Source of the DNA: Siphonodentalium dalli
Lineage: Eukaryota > Mollusca > Scaphopoda > Gadilida > Siphonodentaliidae
NCBI GenBank assembly: GCA_032622095.1
Contig: CP136066.1
Coordinates: forward strand, 148,645,559-148,709,558
DNA length: 64,000 nucleotides
Reading direction: 5' to 3'
Every line of letters begins with the position of its first letter. Within the stretch, counting starts at the first letter, position 1. Below are positions 47,089 through 58,400 of this stretch, piece after piece. Made by a program: the position numbers and the translations under genes. The notes under the pieces are model-generated. The model was not told the origin of the DNA. It saw only the letters and a program-made list of their open reading frames with translations, and ran no database searches.

Positions 47089-47519
47089 CCCCATAAAATT
47101 AGGCTGCAATATAGACTGTCTACCTGGATCTTAGTATGCTTAATCTACCCTCAATATCCTATAGACACGTAATCGATTAGAGAATGAACATCGCTCGGTT
47201 AGATTATATGTCCAAATAAGGCCATGGAGACCTATCATATTCCAAGTACATAACATTTATGCTTAGTTTTAATATGTTATAATTTGAAAGGAAATTTGCC
47301 TTATATATAACAAATACGACTGCTTTAGACCAGATTTTGACATTATAAATGATACAAACGCTTGCATATTAGTCAAAGTGAAGAGTGATGGCGCTTTTTT
47401 AAAAAGTAAATAACACCGTATCATCAACAGAAACGAAACAATCGACCGCGGGTTACAATACTACGAGCGTCTGTTTTGATGGACACGCTGCATTAGATTT
47501 AAATGAGGTGTATCTTTAA

Positions 47520-48510
47520 TGTATAATAGTCGCTATTAGGAACTGGGAGCCATTTATGAAGTGAATAACAATCAATACCTTCATTTCCTATATGAGTACC
47601 TCGAATGAACACGTGACGTATAATTTGAAAGACCCAATGAATTAAATGAACTGTATACGGTTGATACGCCCAGCCAGATATGTAATGTATTAGCTGATTA
47701 TATAATTTCCGAAAGTGACGTGTACCTTTAAGGCACGTGACCCAAATGTGGTCCATCGTATGACGCATTTTATGAAGTGAATAACACAACGATTACCTTC
47801 ATTTCGTACAGGATTACGTTGAATGAACATGCGACGTATAACTTACAAAACGATGGGACCTTCAGATAATTTTGAAAATAAAGAGCGTTTTATTAATAAA
47901 TAATTAGGTTTAAATGACGGGTACCTTTAAGGTATGTGAACAAAATGTAGTGTATCGTCTGAACCATTTCTGGAGTAATGACAAAGCAAAACCCTACATT
48001 CATACATTGCTGCATCGAATGAACCTGCGTTTAAATTGAATACCATTTTGTTTAAATGAGCTTACTATGGTTGATATGTTCAACCATATATGTAATGTGT
48101 GCATCGAATGTACGCGTGGCGTATAACTTTAAGGCTAATATGCTAAGAGATGTTTTCATTTAACGTCCATGATGGCAATTTCATATGAATGAAAGCATGC
48201 ATATTGCTAAAATCAATATCAAAATTCAGACAATTTTGAAAATAAAGAGCGTTTTTTATTTATTATTTATAGTTACATTAGGTTTAAATGCTTAATTTTA
48301 AACATAACTTTAGTAAACGATAGAGATTCAGACACTTTTTGAAAATAAAGAGCGTTTATATCGATGGATACGTTGAATTAGGTTAAAGTGACGTGTACCT
48401 TTAATGTAAGTGTCCACAAGTATATTAGTGCGCTATATGAACCATTTATGAAGTGAATAACGAATCAATAACTCCATTCATACATTGTTGCATCGAATGT
48501 ACAATGTCAG
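47520..48510 (-). repeat. Degenerate module repeats, right arm
   Basis: The inverted copy of 36,040-37,035. It includes the extra ~28-bp segment missing from the left arm. AAATAAAGAGCGT occurs in the mirrored positions. Confidence 0.7.
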
Positions 48511-48793
48511 ACGGGACAGGTGGAGATAACTTCAATTTGTTTACACAGAGTGCATATGTCAAATCTATTATCGATTGTCCAATTGATTGACGCGCATTGA
48601 GTAAAAATTTCAAATGAATTAGATGAAAGCAGAACTGTTCACGCTGTTTCTTTATGATAAACTTTATATAGTAAATGCAACTGTATATAATAGCGTCTAT
48701 TGAATATACGCTAGATGTTTGCCAAATGACATGTTGTCTGATAAAACAGATACACTTTTGAATATAATTATTTCCAGATTGCTCGGTTTTCAT
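48446..48793 (-). CDS. Unrecognised 115-residue protein, right-arm copy
   Basis: Encodes the same 115 residues as 35,758-36,105, on the opposite strand at the exact mirror position. See that entry for composition. Both copies are intact, in contrast to the 201-codon gene, where one copy is broken. Confidence 0.45.
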   Translation of the reverse strand: MKTEQSGNNYIQKCICFIRQHVIWQTSSVYSIDAIIYSCIYYIKFIIKKQREQFCFHLIHLKFLLNARQSIGQSIIDLTYALCVNKLKLSPPVPSDIVHSMQQCMNGVIDSLFTS

Positions 48794-49378
48794 ATTCTAA
48801 GAACGCGCGATTTGTGATTCATTTAACCTCCGGAAGGCTCGAATTTTATATGATATTTAAACATACTGTTGGGCGGGAGTGAAATGGTCATATATATACA
48901 CACAACCCATGTATGATTATGTTTGTTAATTGACATTTTGGAAAGCAAACGAGATTTAAGAGAATTTCAATAATTATAGCAATTACACATTCATCATATA
49001 CATGTGTTGTTCACGTGTGAGGGTGTGTGAGGGGGAACATTCAACCAGAAAACGCAGCTAACATTCAACCAGACAAAACTGCTAATATTCAACCATCGAA
49101 CGCAGCTAATGGTCAACCAGCAAATGTAGCTAGCATTCAACCAGCGATTACGGGTACGAAAGTTTACTGAAATATGATTACTAAACTCCATAAAAATGGC
49201 CCTTGTTGGTCATCCTCTTTTTCAGGGCCTGAGAAATAGATATACATAAGACCCCCGAATAAGGCCATAAAATGGGCCCATCGTAGGACAAAAGGGCTAG
49301 ACAAAGTTATATTTGTAGTGGGCCAAAATCCAATGTAATAGTATTGTATACAGCTAATTTTTTGTGGGGGCATTGACT

Positions 49379-49781
49379 CACAATATATTTCGCACTCTGC
49401 AAAAACGTGATTTGGCATCCGGTTCATTGGTGGAAATGGACGTTTCATAAACCTCTAATAGACGTTTTAGAAATGACGTATTTGAGAAAAGTTTTAAGTG
49501 CATTTTAGTATATATTTCGCACTCTGTAAAAACGTGATTTGGCATCCGGTTCATTGGTGGAAATGGACGTTTTATAAACCTCTAATAGACGTTTTAGAAA
49601 TGATGTATTTCAGAAAAGTTTTAAGTGCATTTTAGTATATATTTCGCACTCTGCAAAAACGTGATTTGGCATCCGGTTTATTGGTGGAAATGGACGTTTC
49701 ATAAACCTCTAATAGACGTTTTAGAAATGATGTATTTGAGAAAAGTTTTAAGTGCATTTTAGTATATATTTCACACTCTGT
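49379..49781 (-). repeat. 127-bp tandem repeat, right arm
   Basis: Three units mirroring 34,770-35,172, with at least one substitution between arms (TTTTATAAACC against TTTCATAAACC). Confidence 0.85.
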
Positions 49782-50149
49782 AAACTGGATAGATTATACA
49801 TGGAGGTCAATAGGATTTTGACACAATGGATGTACAGTATTGCCCTAAATAATCGACTTAACCACAGGAGAATTATGGGTAACTTTTCAGTCGGCAATAT
49901 GGCTTGTTGCCATTCAACGGAAAGCTCTCGTTTTCTTTTTATTTTTCACACCGAAGTGAGACACATTCTCTTTATTTTTACCACATCAGAGCTATATTGA
50001 CAACGAATGCTCCATATTCGACCCAACAATGGCCACCATATTTATTAGTGGTTGCTTTCGAATACAGTGGTGAGGGCCTTGACTCACAATCCACACTGCG
50101 TGGACAAACTAATGTTTACGATTCGCGCGCCTCAGATACACGAGGGAAA

Positions 50150-50520
50150 AATTGTGGCGGGATTATTAACAAGGCGTCGGCACGTGGTCTAACCAGGTGA
50201 CTCTGCAGGTGCAAGATTCCATTGTTCGGGGAACGTGTGGTAGGGATGAATAAATTAGTCAGGTTTGGGCACGTTTTCGAAAACGCGCGGTCTAACCAGG
50301 TGCACTATTCCTTTGTTTTCAAACGGTGCACGAGAAGCATGGTGACGCTAAAAAATTGTGGCGGGATTATTAAAAAGGCGTCGGCACGTGGTCTAACCAG
50401 GTGCACTATTCCATTGTTTTCAAAATGTCCAAACACCTGCACGATTCCATTGTTCTCAAAAGGTCCAAACAGGTGCACTAGGCTTGCTGACAATCATGGT
50501 GCCCATTGTTGGATCCAATA
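50150..50520. repeat. E-box-rich repeats, right arm
   Basis: The mirror of 34,030-34,400, with the same CAGGTGCAC and CACGTGGTCTAACC words. Confidence 0.6.
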
Positions 50521-50762
50521 AGGAGGAGTTTCAACACCCTATCATATAATTAAAGCGACTTTAATTAAAACCTATCAAATAATTAAGAACGAAAAGGAGG
50601 GGCTTCATTAATTCATTCTACCTATCATATAAGTGAGAAGGAAAAGGAGGGGCTCTAATACAATAAGGACCCCTAATAAACCCCTACCATTGGCCCTCAA
50701 TAGGATGAAACAAAGGGGGCAAAAATCGATAGAATTGACCTAATAGCGCCCCGGTTACTACT

Positions 50763-50768
50763 CATGCA
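50763..50768. repeat. Right target-site duplication CATGCA
   Basis: Matches 33,783-33,788 exactly, directly after the final ACTACT of the element. Confidence 0.8.
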
Positions 50769-50973
50769 TGTCTAAAACTATATATGCAGCCATGTTTTGC
50801 ATAGGCCACTGATCATTATAAGATCTGGAGACTTTGCCACCGGACCCGATAGCTCATTAGTAGCGGTTACTAAGCACCTACTTGGAATGCAGGAACATGC
50901 ATCTATGGTTGATACATATTTTACTCATTAAGCTCTACTCTAGTGGAAATTCGAATTTACTTGATTTTCACAG

Positions 50974-51190
50974 CTATTCACGAAGCGTGGAGATTAACTG
51001 TGGTCAGAATATTGATGGTGAATGTTGGATTTCAGTCGCTGCACTGAAGTTGGTCAAATGTAACTGGCGTGTGAAGCGTGAAAGCAACGCCTATACCGCT
51101 GTAGTAAAGATCTCAGCTGCACCGAAATGTCCGTTTATCAGTAGCACAAATCCTGCGAAAACACAGATTCTCTCAGTGCATGTGGGGTAG
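50974..51190 (+). CDS. Possible terminal exon of an unknown protein
   Basis: It follows a good acceptor (TTACTTGATTTTCACAG) and ends at TAG. The frame reads YSRSVEINCGQNIDGECWIS, AALKLVKCNWRVKRESN and SAAPKCPFISS. The four or five cysteines suggest an extracellular domain, but no family is recognised. It lies just outside the giant element, beyond the altered copy of the exon core seen at 33,458-33,669. The two may therefore belong to one gene split by the insertion. That is inference. Confidence 0.3.
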
Positions 51191-52632
51191 ACTCCTATGA
51201 CAACGATTGAGTTAATGACAGCGAACAACTATACCATCTATACCTGTGTATTTGTGACACTACATCCCGTTATGATCAACGATGTGGTTTTAAAACTAGT
51301 CAGTGGACAACAATACAGACAAGTATAAAATAAAACAATGATATAATATGTAATCACATCGTGAACAGTCTTGTTGTGAATATTTTCATTTGATTGAACA
51401 GGCTGCATATTATCGAAACTACAAAACCATTCGACACTTACAAATACTGTATCTTGAGGCATAACTATATCATATCATGTGTTGCAACTATTAAATCACA
51501 GATAGTTACAGTGGGTCAAACACGAGTGTTAAACTTCATATATTTGCGCACGATTGCCAATAAGTGATATTACAATCAACGTTTGGGCATAACACGAAAT
51601 TCTCCATAGGGTTAAGTGTTAAATTTTGATCGCAACTGTAGCCAGCAAGAATCATCTGATCACATCCATTCCTTTTAAAACTACGTCTGTGTTTCATACT
51701 TAGTATTTTTTAGGAATATCAGTACGCGCATATCATCATACGCGAAATGGCGCCATCTATCCAAAGTACTAGAATCTCCATACGGCTCATGGTTAAATTT
51801 TGATCACAACTGTAGCCAACAAGAATGAACCGATCACATCAAAATTTTCAAAAATACATGTAATGGTCATATCTAGTAGTTTGGAGAAGTTTCAAAACGC
51901 ACCGATCACCATACGCCAGATGGCACCATATACCGTTTTCTGTAAATACGAAACGCTCTCTAAATGATGTTGACCCCGATTTAGGCCGACCCGCCAAAAT
52001 TCAAGAATGGAAACAAGTCAATCCCGAAAACACACCTACTAGGCATACATAATCCGTTTTCAGATCGCTTTTAACAAACCAAAAATGCAAAATGACATAA
52101 GGAATCCGACTATCTGAGAAGACGCATTCGAATAAATATGACGGTCTGGTGCTTTTTGGTAGTTATACTTTTTTCGACATAGAATTAACCGGTTTTGGTT
52201 TCTCAGCAATATTAGAAATCGATGCAATTTGGTATGTTGTATTTTGAGAAGGGCAGGCCATGTTAGATTATTGTCACCATTCGGTGATTGTTTGCAGAAT
52301 AAAGCGTACAGTGACTTGAGAAATCTCCAATACAATTACGTGGTATATTTGGAGTGTGCGTGATTCGTCTTTGAGACAAGGGATTTCAAATTGCGATCGG
52401 TTCCAGTTATGATATGATAGTACCGGTTCGACCCGGTCGATTGCATTTTATGTATTTCACCCCGGGTGTATTGTGAGAAAACCTAGTGGACTTGCAATGT
52501 CTACTCTATACAACGAACCTCGGGAGAAACCTACAGTAACAGTGCACGGACTATACATATTCATGCTTGCATCTTTAATTCATTCTGAAGTGGAGGTTAT
52601 ATATTTCATTCATTCCATTATAGGTCGTATCC
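51191..52632. other. Spacer with a ~175-bp tandem duplication
   Basis: Two degenerate units at about 51,596-51,771 and 51,772-51,930 share GTTAAATTTTGATC, CAACTGTAGCCA and a final CATACGC(G/C)A(A/G)ATGGC(G/A)CCAT. No gene seen elsewhere. The 5' boundary of the retrotransposon that follows is not defined. Confidence 0.5.
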
Positions 52633-54011
52633 ATGGCTACACATAACGTAAATCTGAGTGAGGTTCGGGATTCTGATGAATATAACTTTACAATGAAATG
52701 GAACGAAGCGGAACAGGAAAATGACGAATTGATTAATTCTGCTATTAATACCTGCAATGAATGTGCATACATTTCACCATCACAAGCTATAGATCAACCA
52801 AATAAAAAATCTAAATTTTCAATATTCACCTCAACTGTCGAAGTATTAACGCGAATTTCGATTCATTGTGTAATCTCCTGTGCGACTTAAAGTCGAATAA
52901 TAATTCATTCGACGTTATAGCTTTAACGGAAACATTCAAAATACGTCAAGCATCAAACTTTCAAATACCGGAATATCACCCTATGGATTTCAAATGTAGA
53001 GCTGACGACGATGATGGCAGAGGTGGTGTGTGCCTTTAAATAAAAGAATCAATCCACTATAAAAATCGACCCGACCTTAGTGAATTTATTCCACACGTGA
53101 TAGAAACAATATTCGTGGAAATTAACCCAGGAAAAAATGACTCTCGGATAATCGGCTGCGTTTATAGACCAAATACCGCACCAAAGGCCAACATTGATCA
53201 ATTTTTGAAAAAATTCGACGATATTCTAGAAAAAATTAATAACCACAAATCATATATATCAGGAGACTTTAATATTGACCTCCTCAATTTCAACTCTCAT
53301 ACAAAAAGGAATGATTTCATAAATAACATTTTCACAAGAGGATTCGTGCCAAGGATAACTAAACCCACTCGAATGACTGATCATTCAGCAACTCTTATCG
53401 ATAATATATATACCAATAATCTACAAGGCGAATGTAAATCTGGTATAATCACATGCGATGTATCCTATCACTTCGGCATATTTTATTCAGAATCTAACCA
53501 AAAGAGACAAAACAGCCCCAATAATAATGAAACTATCACTAACCAAAGAAGTTTTAGTCCTAATAACATAATTAGATTCAAAAATCTTTTAAAATCTTGT
53601 ACCTTTGACTCCGTCACATCTTGTAGAAATGTCGACCAAGCATATGACATCTTCTTAGATATCTATATGAATGCATATGAACTAGCTTTCCCCATCAAAA
53701 GTCGACATATACCCAAAAAATTCATAAAACGCGAACCTTGGATGACATCTGGATTGATTAAGTCAAGTATTGTTAAGAACCAGCTATATTTACGCAAATT
53801 AAATAAACCCACGGAAACGAACGTAAATAAATATTTGAGTTATCGTACCTTATATAATAAACTAATCAGAAGGAGTAAAAATATATACTATACAAATATT
53901 CTAGAAGTAAATAAAAATAACTTAAAGAAAACATGGGAAATACTTAAGGATGCATTGAAGATAAATGGAAACACAAATATTAACACCAAGATTTTACTGA
54001 AAACGGAATAG
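52633..54011 (+). pseudogene. Retrotransposon N-terminus and APE endonuclease, broken
   Basis: Frame 52,633-52,890 ends CNECAYISPSQAIDQPNKKS. After a frame shift near 52,828 the endonuclease begins HLNCRSINANFDSL and VIALTETF. TAA at 53,037-53,039 interrupts it. It then continues through VIETIFVEINPG, GCVYRPN, GDFNIDLLNF (catalytic Asp/Asn block) and HSATLIDNIYTN to DVSYHFGIF. APE-type endonucleases usually have S-D-H in this last motif; here Tyr replaces the Asp, which would abolish cleavage. The enzyme nicks target DNA to prime reverse transcription. Confidence 0.85.
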
Positions 54012-55757
54012 AACTTGAAAATTCCAAACTCATATCGGAAAGGTTCAATGACTTTTTCTCAAAAATTGGGCGGGAAACCAGCCAACTTAATGAACATGAA
54101 AATGACTCACATTTTACAGATTTTCTTCATAACCGCAAACCAGACGACATCAATTTCAAAATAATTCCGACCTCTATACAGGAGATCATTCTCACATGTT
54201 TCTCTATTACTGGAAAAGTATCAAGGGACTTCAATGGTATATCAACTAAACTTATCAAGGAAACAATTGAGGAGATAGCCCCAGCATTATTGCATATTTT
54301 TAACTTGTCCTTAGAGCATGGAATAGTCCCTAACAAAATGAAAATTTCTAAAGTAGTCCCGATCCCAAAAAATAATACCACTCATGAAATCTCCAACTAC
54401 AGACCTATCAGCATTCTTCCAGCTATCTCGAAACTTCTCGAAAAAATAATGCATAAACGATTACTAGACTTCTTAAATGAACAAACCATACTCTATAAAC
54501 ACCAATACGGCTTCCGTCCTAATCATTCAACCTTCCATCCTGTATTACACCTCCCCGATCAAGTTGTCTCAAATAATGACATCATGACAAAAGATTCCAC
54601 TTTAGCTCTATTCCTCGACCTCTCAAAAGCATTTGATACGATAAATCACGATATTTTACTTCATAAACTAGATCACTATGGCATGCGGGGCACAGCATAC
54701 TCATGGTTTCGGAGATATCTGCAAAATAGAAGGCAATATGTTGAACTCAATGGTACCAAATCTAAATTAACGAAAGTGACGTGTGGAGTGCTCCAGGGTT
54801 CAATACTGGGACCGATAATTTTCTTAATTTACGTTAACGATATGTCCAACTCGACAACCATGGATATCTTGTCATACGCGGACGATACGACTCTAGTAAC
54901 TGGTGGAAAAAATGGCATCCTTGTAGAAAGTTATGTGAATAATGAGTTACGCAACATATTTGATTGGTGCTGTAGCAATAAGTTAGTGATCAATACAAAA
55001 AAAGCAACTATATGCTAATACACACAGAGAACAATGATAACAAATGGAACTTCATAAAGGTTTACTTAAATAATACGGAACTAAATAAGATAGGAAATCT
55101 TGAGCACGAATCCTCCACAAAATTCTTAGGAATCCATATAGATGAAAACCTGACCTTTAAAAAACATGTGTCCTCAGTTTGTTCTAAAATGGTGAATGCC
55201 ATATACCACATCAATAAAGTTAAACACTTCTTTCCTGGTAGCGCACTTAAAACATTATATTATGCTCTAATACAAAGCCATCTTGTCTACGGTGTTCAAA
55301 TTTGGGGACACGTCCCAGCGGTCAAAAAAAATTTCATGCTTCAAAAACGCGCGATACGAGTTTTATGTAATAAGAAATATAGAAGTCACACAGAACCTCT
55401 TTTTAAAAAAGAAAATATACTCAAAATCTACGACATCCACAAAGTACAAGCGGCTGTTTTCATGCATGATTGGTATTATATGCGCTTAAAATAGAATCAT
55501 TCACCGACATGTTTACGAAACGCAAAACCCGGCAAAAGCACCCACTATTTAAAAAAAAACGAAGAACATCTTGGTCCCAACAACTACCATTCCATTCTTA
55601 TCCAACCATCTGGAACAACTTAGATAACGAATTTACATCATACCAATCCAGGCACACATTCAAACGGCGTTTACATGCCGATTGCATTAAAAAATATTCT
55701 GCAACAATTAAATGCAACAATCAAAGATGTCCCGACTGTGTGGTAGCTCGTCAATAA
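53987..55757 (+). pseudogene. Retrotransposon reverse transcriptase and C-terminal domain, broken
   Basis: The frame 53,987-55,018 carries the RT fingers and palm: VVPIPKN, NYRPISILPAISKLLEKIM, LFLDLSKAFDTINH (first catalytic Asp), GVLQGSILGP and YADDTTL (catalytic Asp pair), all intact. Frame shifts lie at about 53,980, at an A-run near 54,998-55,004, and near 55,490. The second part (55,012-55,494) contains KFLGIHIDENLTFKKHV and YGVQIWG. The last part (to 55,757) ends in CNNQRCPDC, a knuckle-like Cys cluster. The protein would copy the element's own RNA at the nicked target. Confidence 0.85.
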
Positions 55758-56130
55758 GTGACTTCCGCTATATCGCAATCCACAACCTCACTCAACACAT
55801 TCCTACTCGACTTTCAAGGAACATCCCACTGACAAGAAAGAGACAAACCATCGAGTAACCAATAATCGATTTATCTAGACGTATACCCTCCATGCATATA
55901 ATCCAGTTAAATGCAACCATTGTGAGATACATAATTATTTAGCCGTGCATTGTAAAATGAATCCTGACCGCCTATCATAACATCTTTTCATCTTTAAGGA
56001 GGCGGCAGTAAGACAGTCTAGCCTGACTATGCCACCCCTCGAATATACAATGTAATATTTGTCAAATGTATCATGTATTAATATGTGTATATTTAAATAA
56101 AATATCCTATCCTATCCTATCCTATCCTAC

Positions 56131-56673
56131 TTGTATATTCCTAATTTAGTAAAAAGCCCCTCTATCTAAGTTTGTCATGCATGTAACATGATGTAGAATA
56201 CGATCGTTGAATCCTTTGATAGCCACTCGTGAAATTAGTCACCGAATCGTCAGAGCGATTGTTCAGTGTGATATGGCGCTCAGATTCCAGGAGAGGGGCC
56301 GTTTGAAGACCGAAAATGTATGTTGAGATTGTTCCGATATATAGATTACAACCAATGGCAAGTGTAAAAGATACGTGTTATACCGATATCTATAAAATGC
56401 CAACTTTTAGTATAAATATTAGACTGAAACCTGCAAGTAGTACTAGGTTAGAAATATGTGACGGGCTTGCAAGTTGAGGTAACAAACTGCTGAGTCAAGC
56501 GCCCTACAAATGTTCTCAGAGTCTGATATTTCTACACGGGGTGAATACAGTTGGACATTTGCAGTTGGAAACCACAAGAAAAACAATCTAGCCACGTTTA
56601 TGGTTGGCATGTTGTCATTGTGTTCCTAAATGTTACGACCAACGAGGCGACACTCGCATATATATAAACTTAC
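56131..56673. other. Spacer between retrotransposon and PAN-type exon
   Basis: No feature supported; this would be intron sequence of the minus-strand gene that follows. Confidence 0.35.
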
Positions 56674-56941
56674 ATTCCAAGCTCCTGAACACATTCCGTG
56701 ACGTTGAAATGTGGTTAACGGTGCCATCTGTCAAGTAACACTTGTTTTTCTCCCCATCGAAAGAGAACTCTTTGCACGAACGCTCACACAGCCCGGCGCA
56801 CTGAATCTCTGAGTGAGCCGTCTCAACTCGTGTCGGGAATGGTGCACACCCAACCGGTAATAAACCTTCAACTAACATAAACTGTTTGCAATCCACATGG
56901 CCAAAGATTGTCAAAATAACAGTGAATACAGACAGATACAT
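56674..56941 (-). CDS. First exon of a secreted PAN/Apple-like protein
   Basis: From the ATG at 56,941 it encodes a signal peptide (MYLSVFTVILTIFGHVDC). A cysteine-rich module follows: LPVGCAPFPTRVE, SEIQCAGLCERSCKEFSFDG and EKNKCYLTD, ending at RSLE with a consensus donor GTAAGT at 56,673. The QCAGLCERSCKEFSFDGEKNKCYL spacing is typical of PAN/Apple modules. It parallels LCAGTCTRNGCVSFVYNAGERKCYI in the exon at 22,649-22,949. The product is presumably secreted or membrane-anchored; ligand unknown. An upstream in-frame ATG at 56,965 exists but would put extra residues before the signal peptide. Further exons at lower coordinates were not recognised and the retrotransposon lies there. Confidence 0.7.
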
Positions 56942-58080
56942 GTTGTAAATCGAAAGGATGCACAAATCTACGTCTCGTTCTCACTTGTAGGCGATATATT
57001 ATCGTGGCGTGTTGTGTTTAAAAGGCTCAACTCTCTCGAATGGATACCTGGATACCCGTGACGTTTTTTGTATGTCTTGCATCGACCGATCGACCAGAGC
57101 TCTCTATATACCCCATGTAGGCGTATACCACCCGATCTTGTATCGATGGTTGGCTGGTTGATGCAATACGAACATAAGCGTCATTGTTGTGGCCTTTTAC
57201 AAACCTGCAGCATGGTTAAACGGCCACGACTCATTGGAAACTCAAACATGTGTACATAATTTATCAGAAGAGTAGAGGGGAGATTTGGGTCAATAAATAC
57301 ATGTAATATCGTTATACAGACATTATATACTCTAGAAATAAACGTATCTGTTTTCAAATGCGTGTATTCTGATCCGCGGTATCGGGCCGTAATCAATATA
57401 AATGAGTAGGATATGTCTGTCTCTCCGGATTTTTCTCCCAGAATGCTGGTCCGATTTCAACCAAATTTGGTGTGGTGGCTTAGGGTACCCGGACGGAGGT
57501 TACAACGGCGTTAGTTTTTCAAAATATTGATTTAAACAAAATTTTATAAATAAATAAAAAAAACAATTAAAAAGAAACAGATAAGCTCACTATGGGCCTA
57601 TATTTCACCACCAATTGACGCTCTTTTATATGTCTTTTCACTGTGGCCCGCGTCATGCAACTGAATAACGGGTATAAGTCCACTATGGGCATATTCCAGA
57701 ACAAAATAAGTCCAATACGAACCAATGTCAGTATTTAGGTGCAATATGAACCTATTTGCACGAGGATATATTGAAGTAGCATAAGTATTATCTATATATA
57801 AAAAAATGATTAGGGTCTGTTGGTCATGTTCGCAAAGAGGCCGCATGCCCCTCCGATGCTGAACATGATAAAGGTTCCATTCGGGAGTCTATTTCAGCTA
57901 GTGTGATATACAGGAGCATTATACTGTTCCCAATTTTGAGATTCAAACCTCACCAACTTGGTTGATTTTATAAACCGGATAGTTTATTTGACAGCGACTG
58001 AACGAACAAGGTACATTCGCTAATGTTTACGACACACTGCTTCCATGTGATTGACTCAATATATAAGATAGATACCCACT
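56942..58080. other. Upstream region and spacer
   Basis: About 50 bp upstream of the PAN-type ATG the minus strand reads ATAATATATCG, a possible TATA-like element. A reverse-orientation fragment of the CAGACAGA-type dispersed repeat is seen at 57,412-57,510 (GTCTGTCTCTCCGG, TTTCAACCAAATTTGGTGTG). No other gene is seen. Confidence 0.4.
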
Positions 58081-58082
58081 CA

Positions 58083-58400
58083 CGACTAAATCGCGACCAA
58101 CCACCGGAGAGATATACAACCAGTGTGTTCACATGCATACATACACGCTCCGTGCAGTGTTCAGTCCCATACGCAGGACTTACCGCTGCCAGCACCCATA
58201 CACATGCATAATGTGAAGAAATCGCACATTTGTTTATTTGACTAAATCGCGACCAACCACCGGATAGATACAACCAGTGTGTTCGCATGCATACACACAC
58301 GCTCCATGCAGTGTTCAGTCCCCTACGTAGGAGTTACCGCTGCCAGTGCCCATACACATGCATAATGTGAAGAAATCGCACATTTATTTATTTGACATGT
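58083..58400 (+). repeat. ~157-bp tandem duplication
   Basis: Two head-to-tail copies share GACTAAATCGCGACCAACCA, GCAGTGTTCAGTCCC and CATAATGTGAAGAAATCGCA, with about ten differences. Confidence 0.8.

Larger units (their letters stand above)
33789..50762. mobile_element. Giant palindromic mobile element (16,974 bp)
   Basis: The element starts AGTAGTAACCGGGGCGC and ends with the exact reverse complement. A 6-bp direct duplication CATGCA flanks it. About 92% of its length is inverted repeat (33,789-41,582 and 42,974-50,762) around a unique spacer. A 6-bp duplication, AG terminus and 15-20-kb size are established boundary features of Polinton/Maverick elements, which usually have inverted ends of 0.1-1 kb. 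Here the arms are about 7.8 kb. No protein-primed DNA polymerase, RVE integrase, FtsK-like ATPase, protease or capsid frame is present, so it would be non-autonomous, or of a class I do not know. The arms differ by several substitutions and indels. That, plus the spacer and target duplication, argues against an assembly foldback. Confidence 0.85.
42974..50762 (-). repeat. Right arm of the giant inverted repeat
   Basis: 7,789 bp, an inverted copy of 33,789-41,582. It carries the intact 201-codon gene and a second 115-codon gene. Relative to the left arm it contains an extra ~28-bp segment (TCTGGCTGGGCGTATCAACC... on the minus strand, near 47,655-47,682). It lacks two short segments near 43,300-43,335. 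Confidence 0.95.
52633..56130 (+). mobile_element. CR1/L2-like non-LTR retrotransposon, inactivated
   Basis: In order: a short N-terminal region, an APE-type endonuclease, a reverse transcriptase and a C-terminal Cys motif, followed by a 3' region ending in (CCTAT)n at about 56,104-56,129. The short-repeat tail and the HLNCRS start of the endonuclease fit the CR1/L2 side of the non-LTR tree; the exact clade needs a phylogeny. The coding line is broken by one stop and at least four frame shifts, so the copy is dead. Target duplications were not found. Confidence 0.85.

Noticed and set aside
33789-50762. Assembly or sequencing foldback artefact
   Set aside because: The arms differ by substitutions and several indels, a 1.39-kb unique spacer separates them, and a 6-bp target duplication lies exactly at both ends. 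Raw reads should still be checked.
33789-50762. Complete Polinton/Maverick or integrated large DNA virus
   Set aside because: No frame resembles a polymerase, integrase, packaging ATPase, protease or capsid protein. Only the boundaries and size fit.
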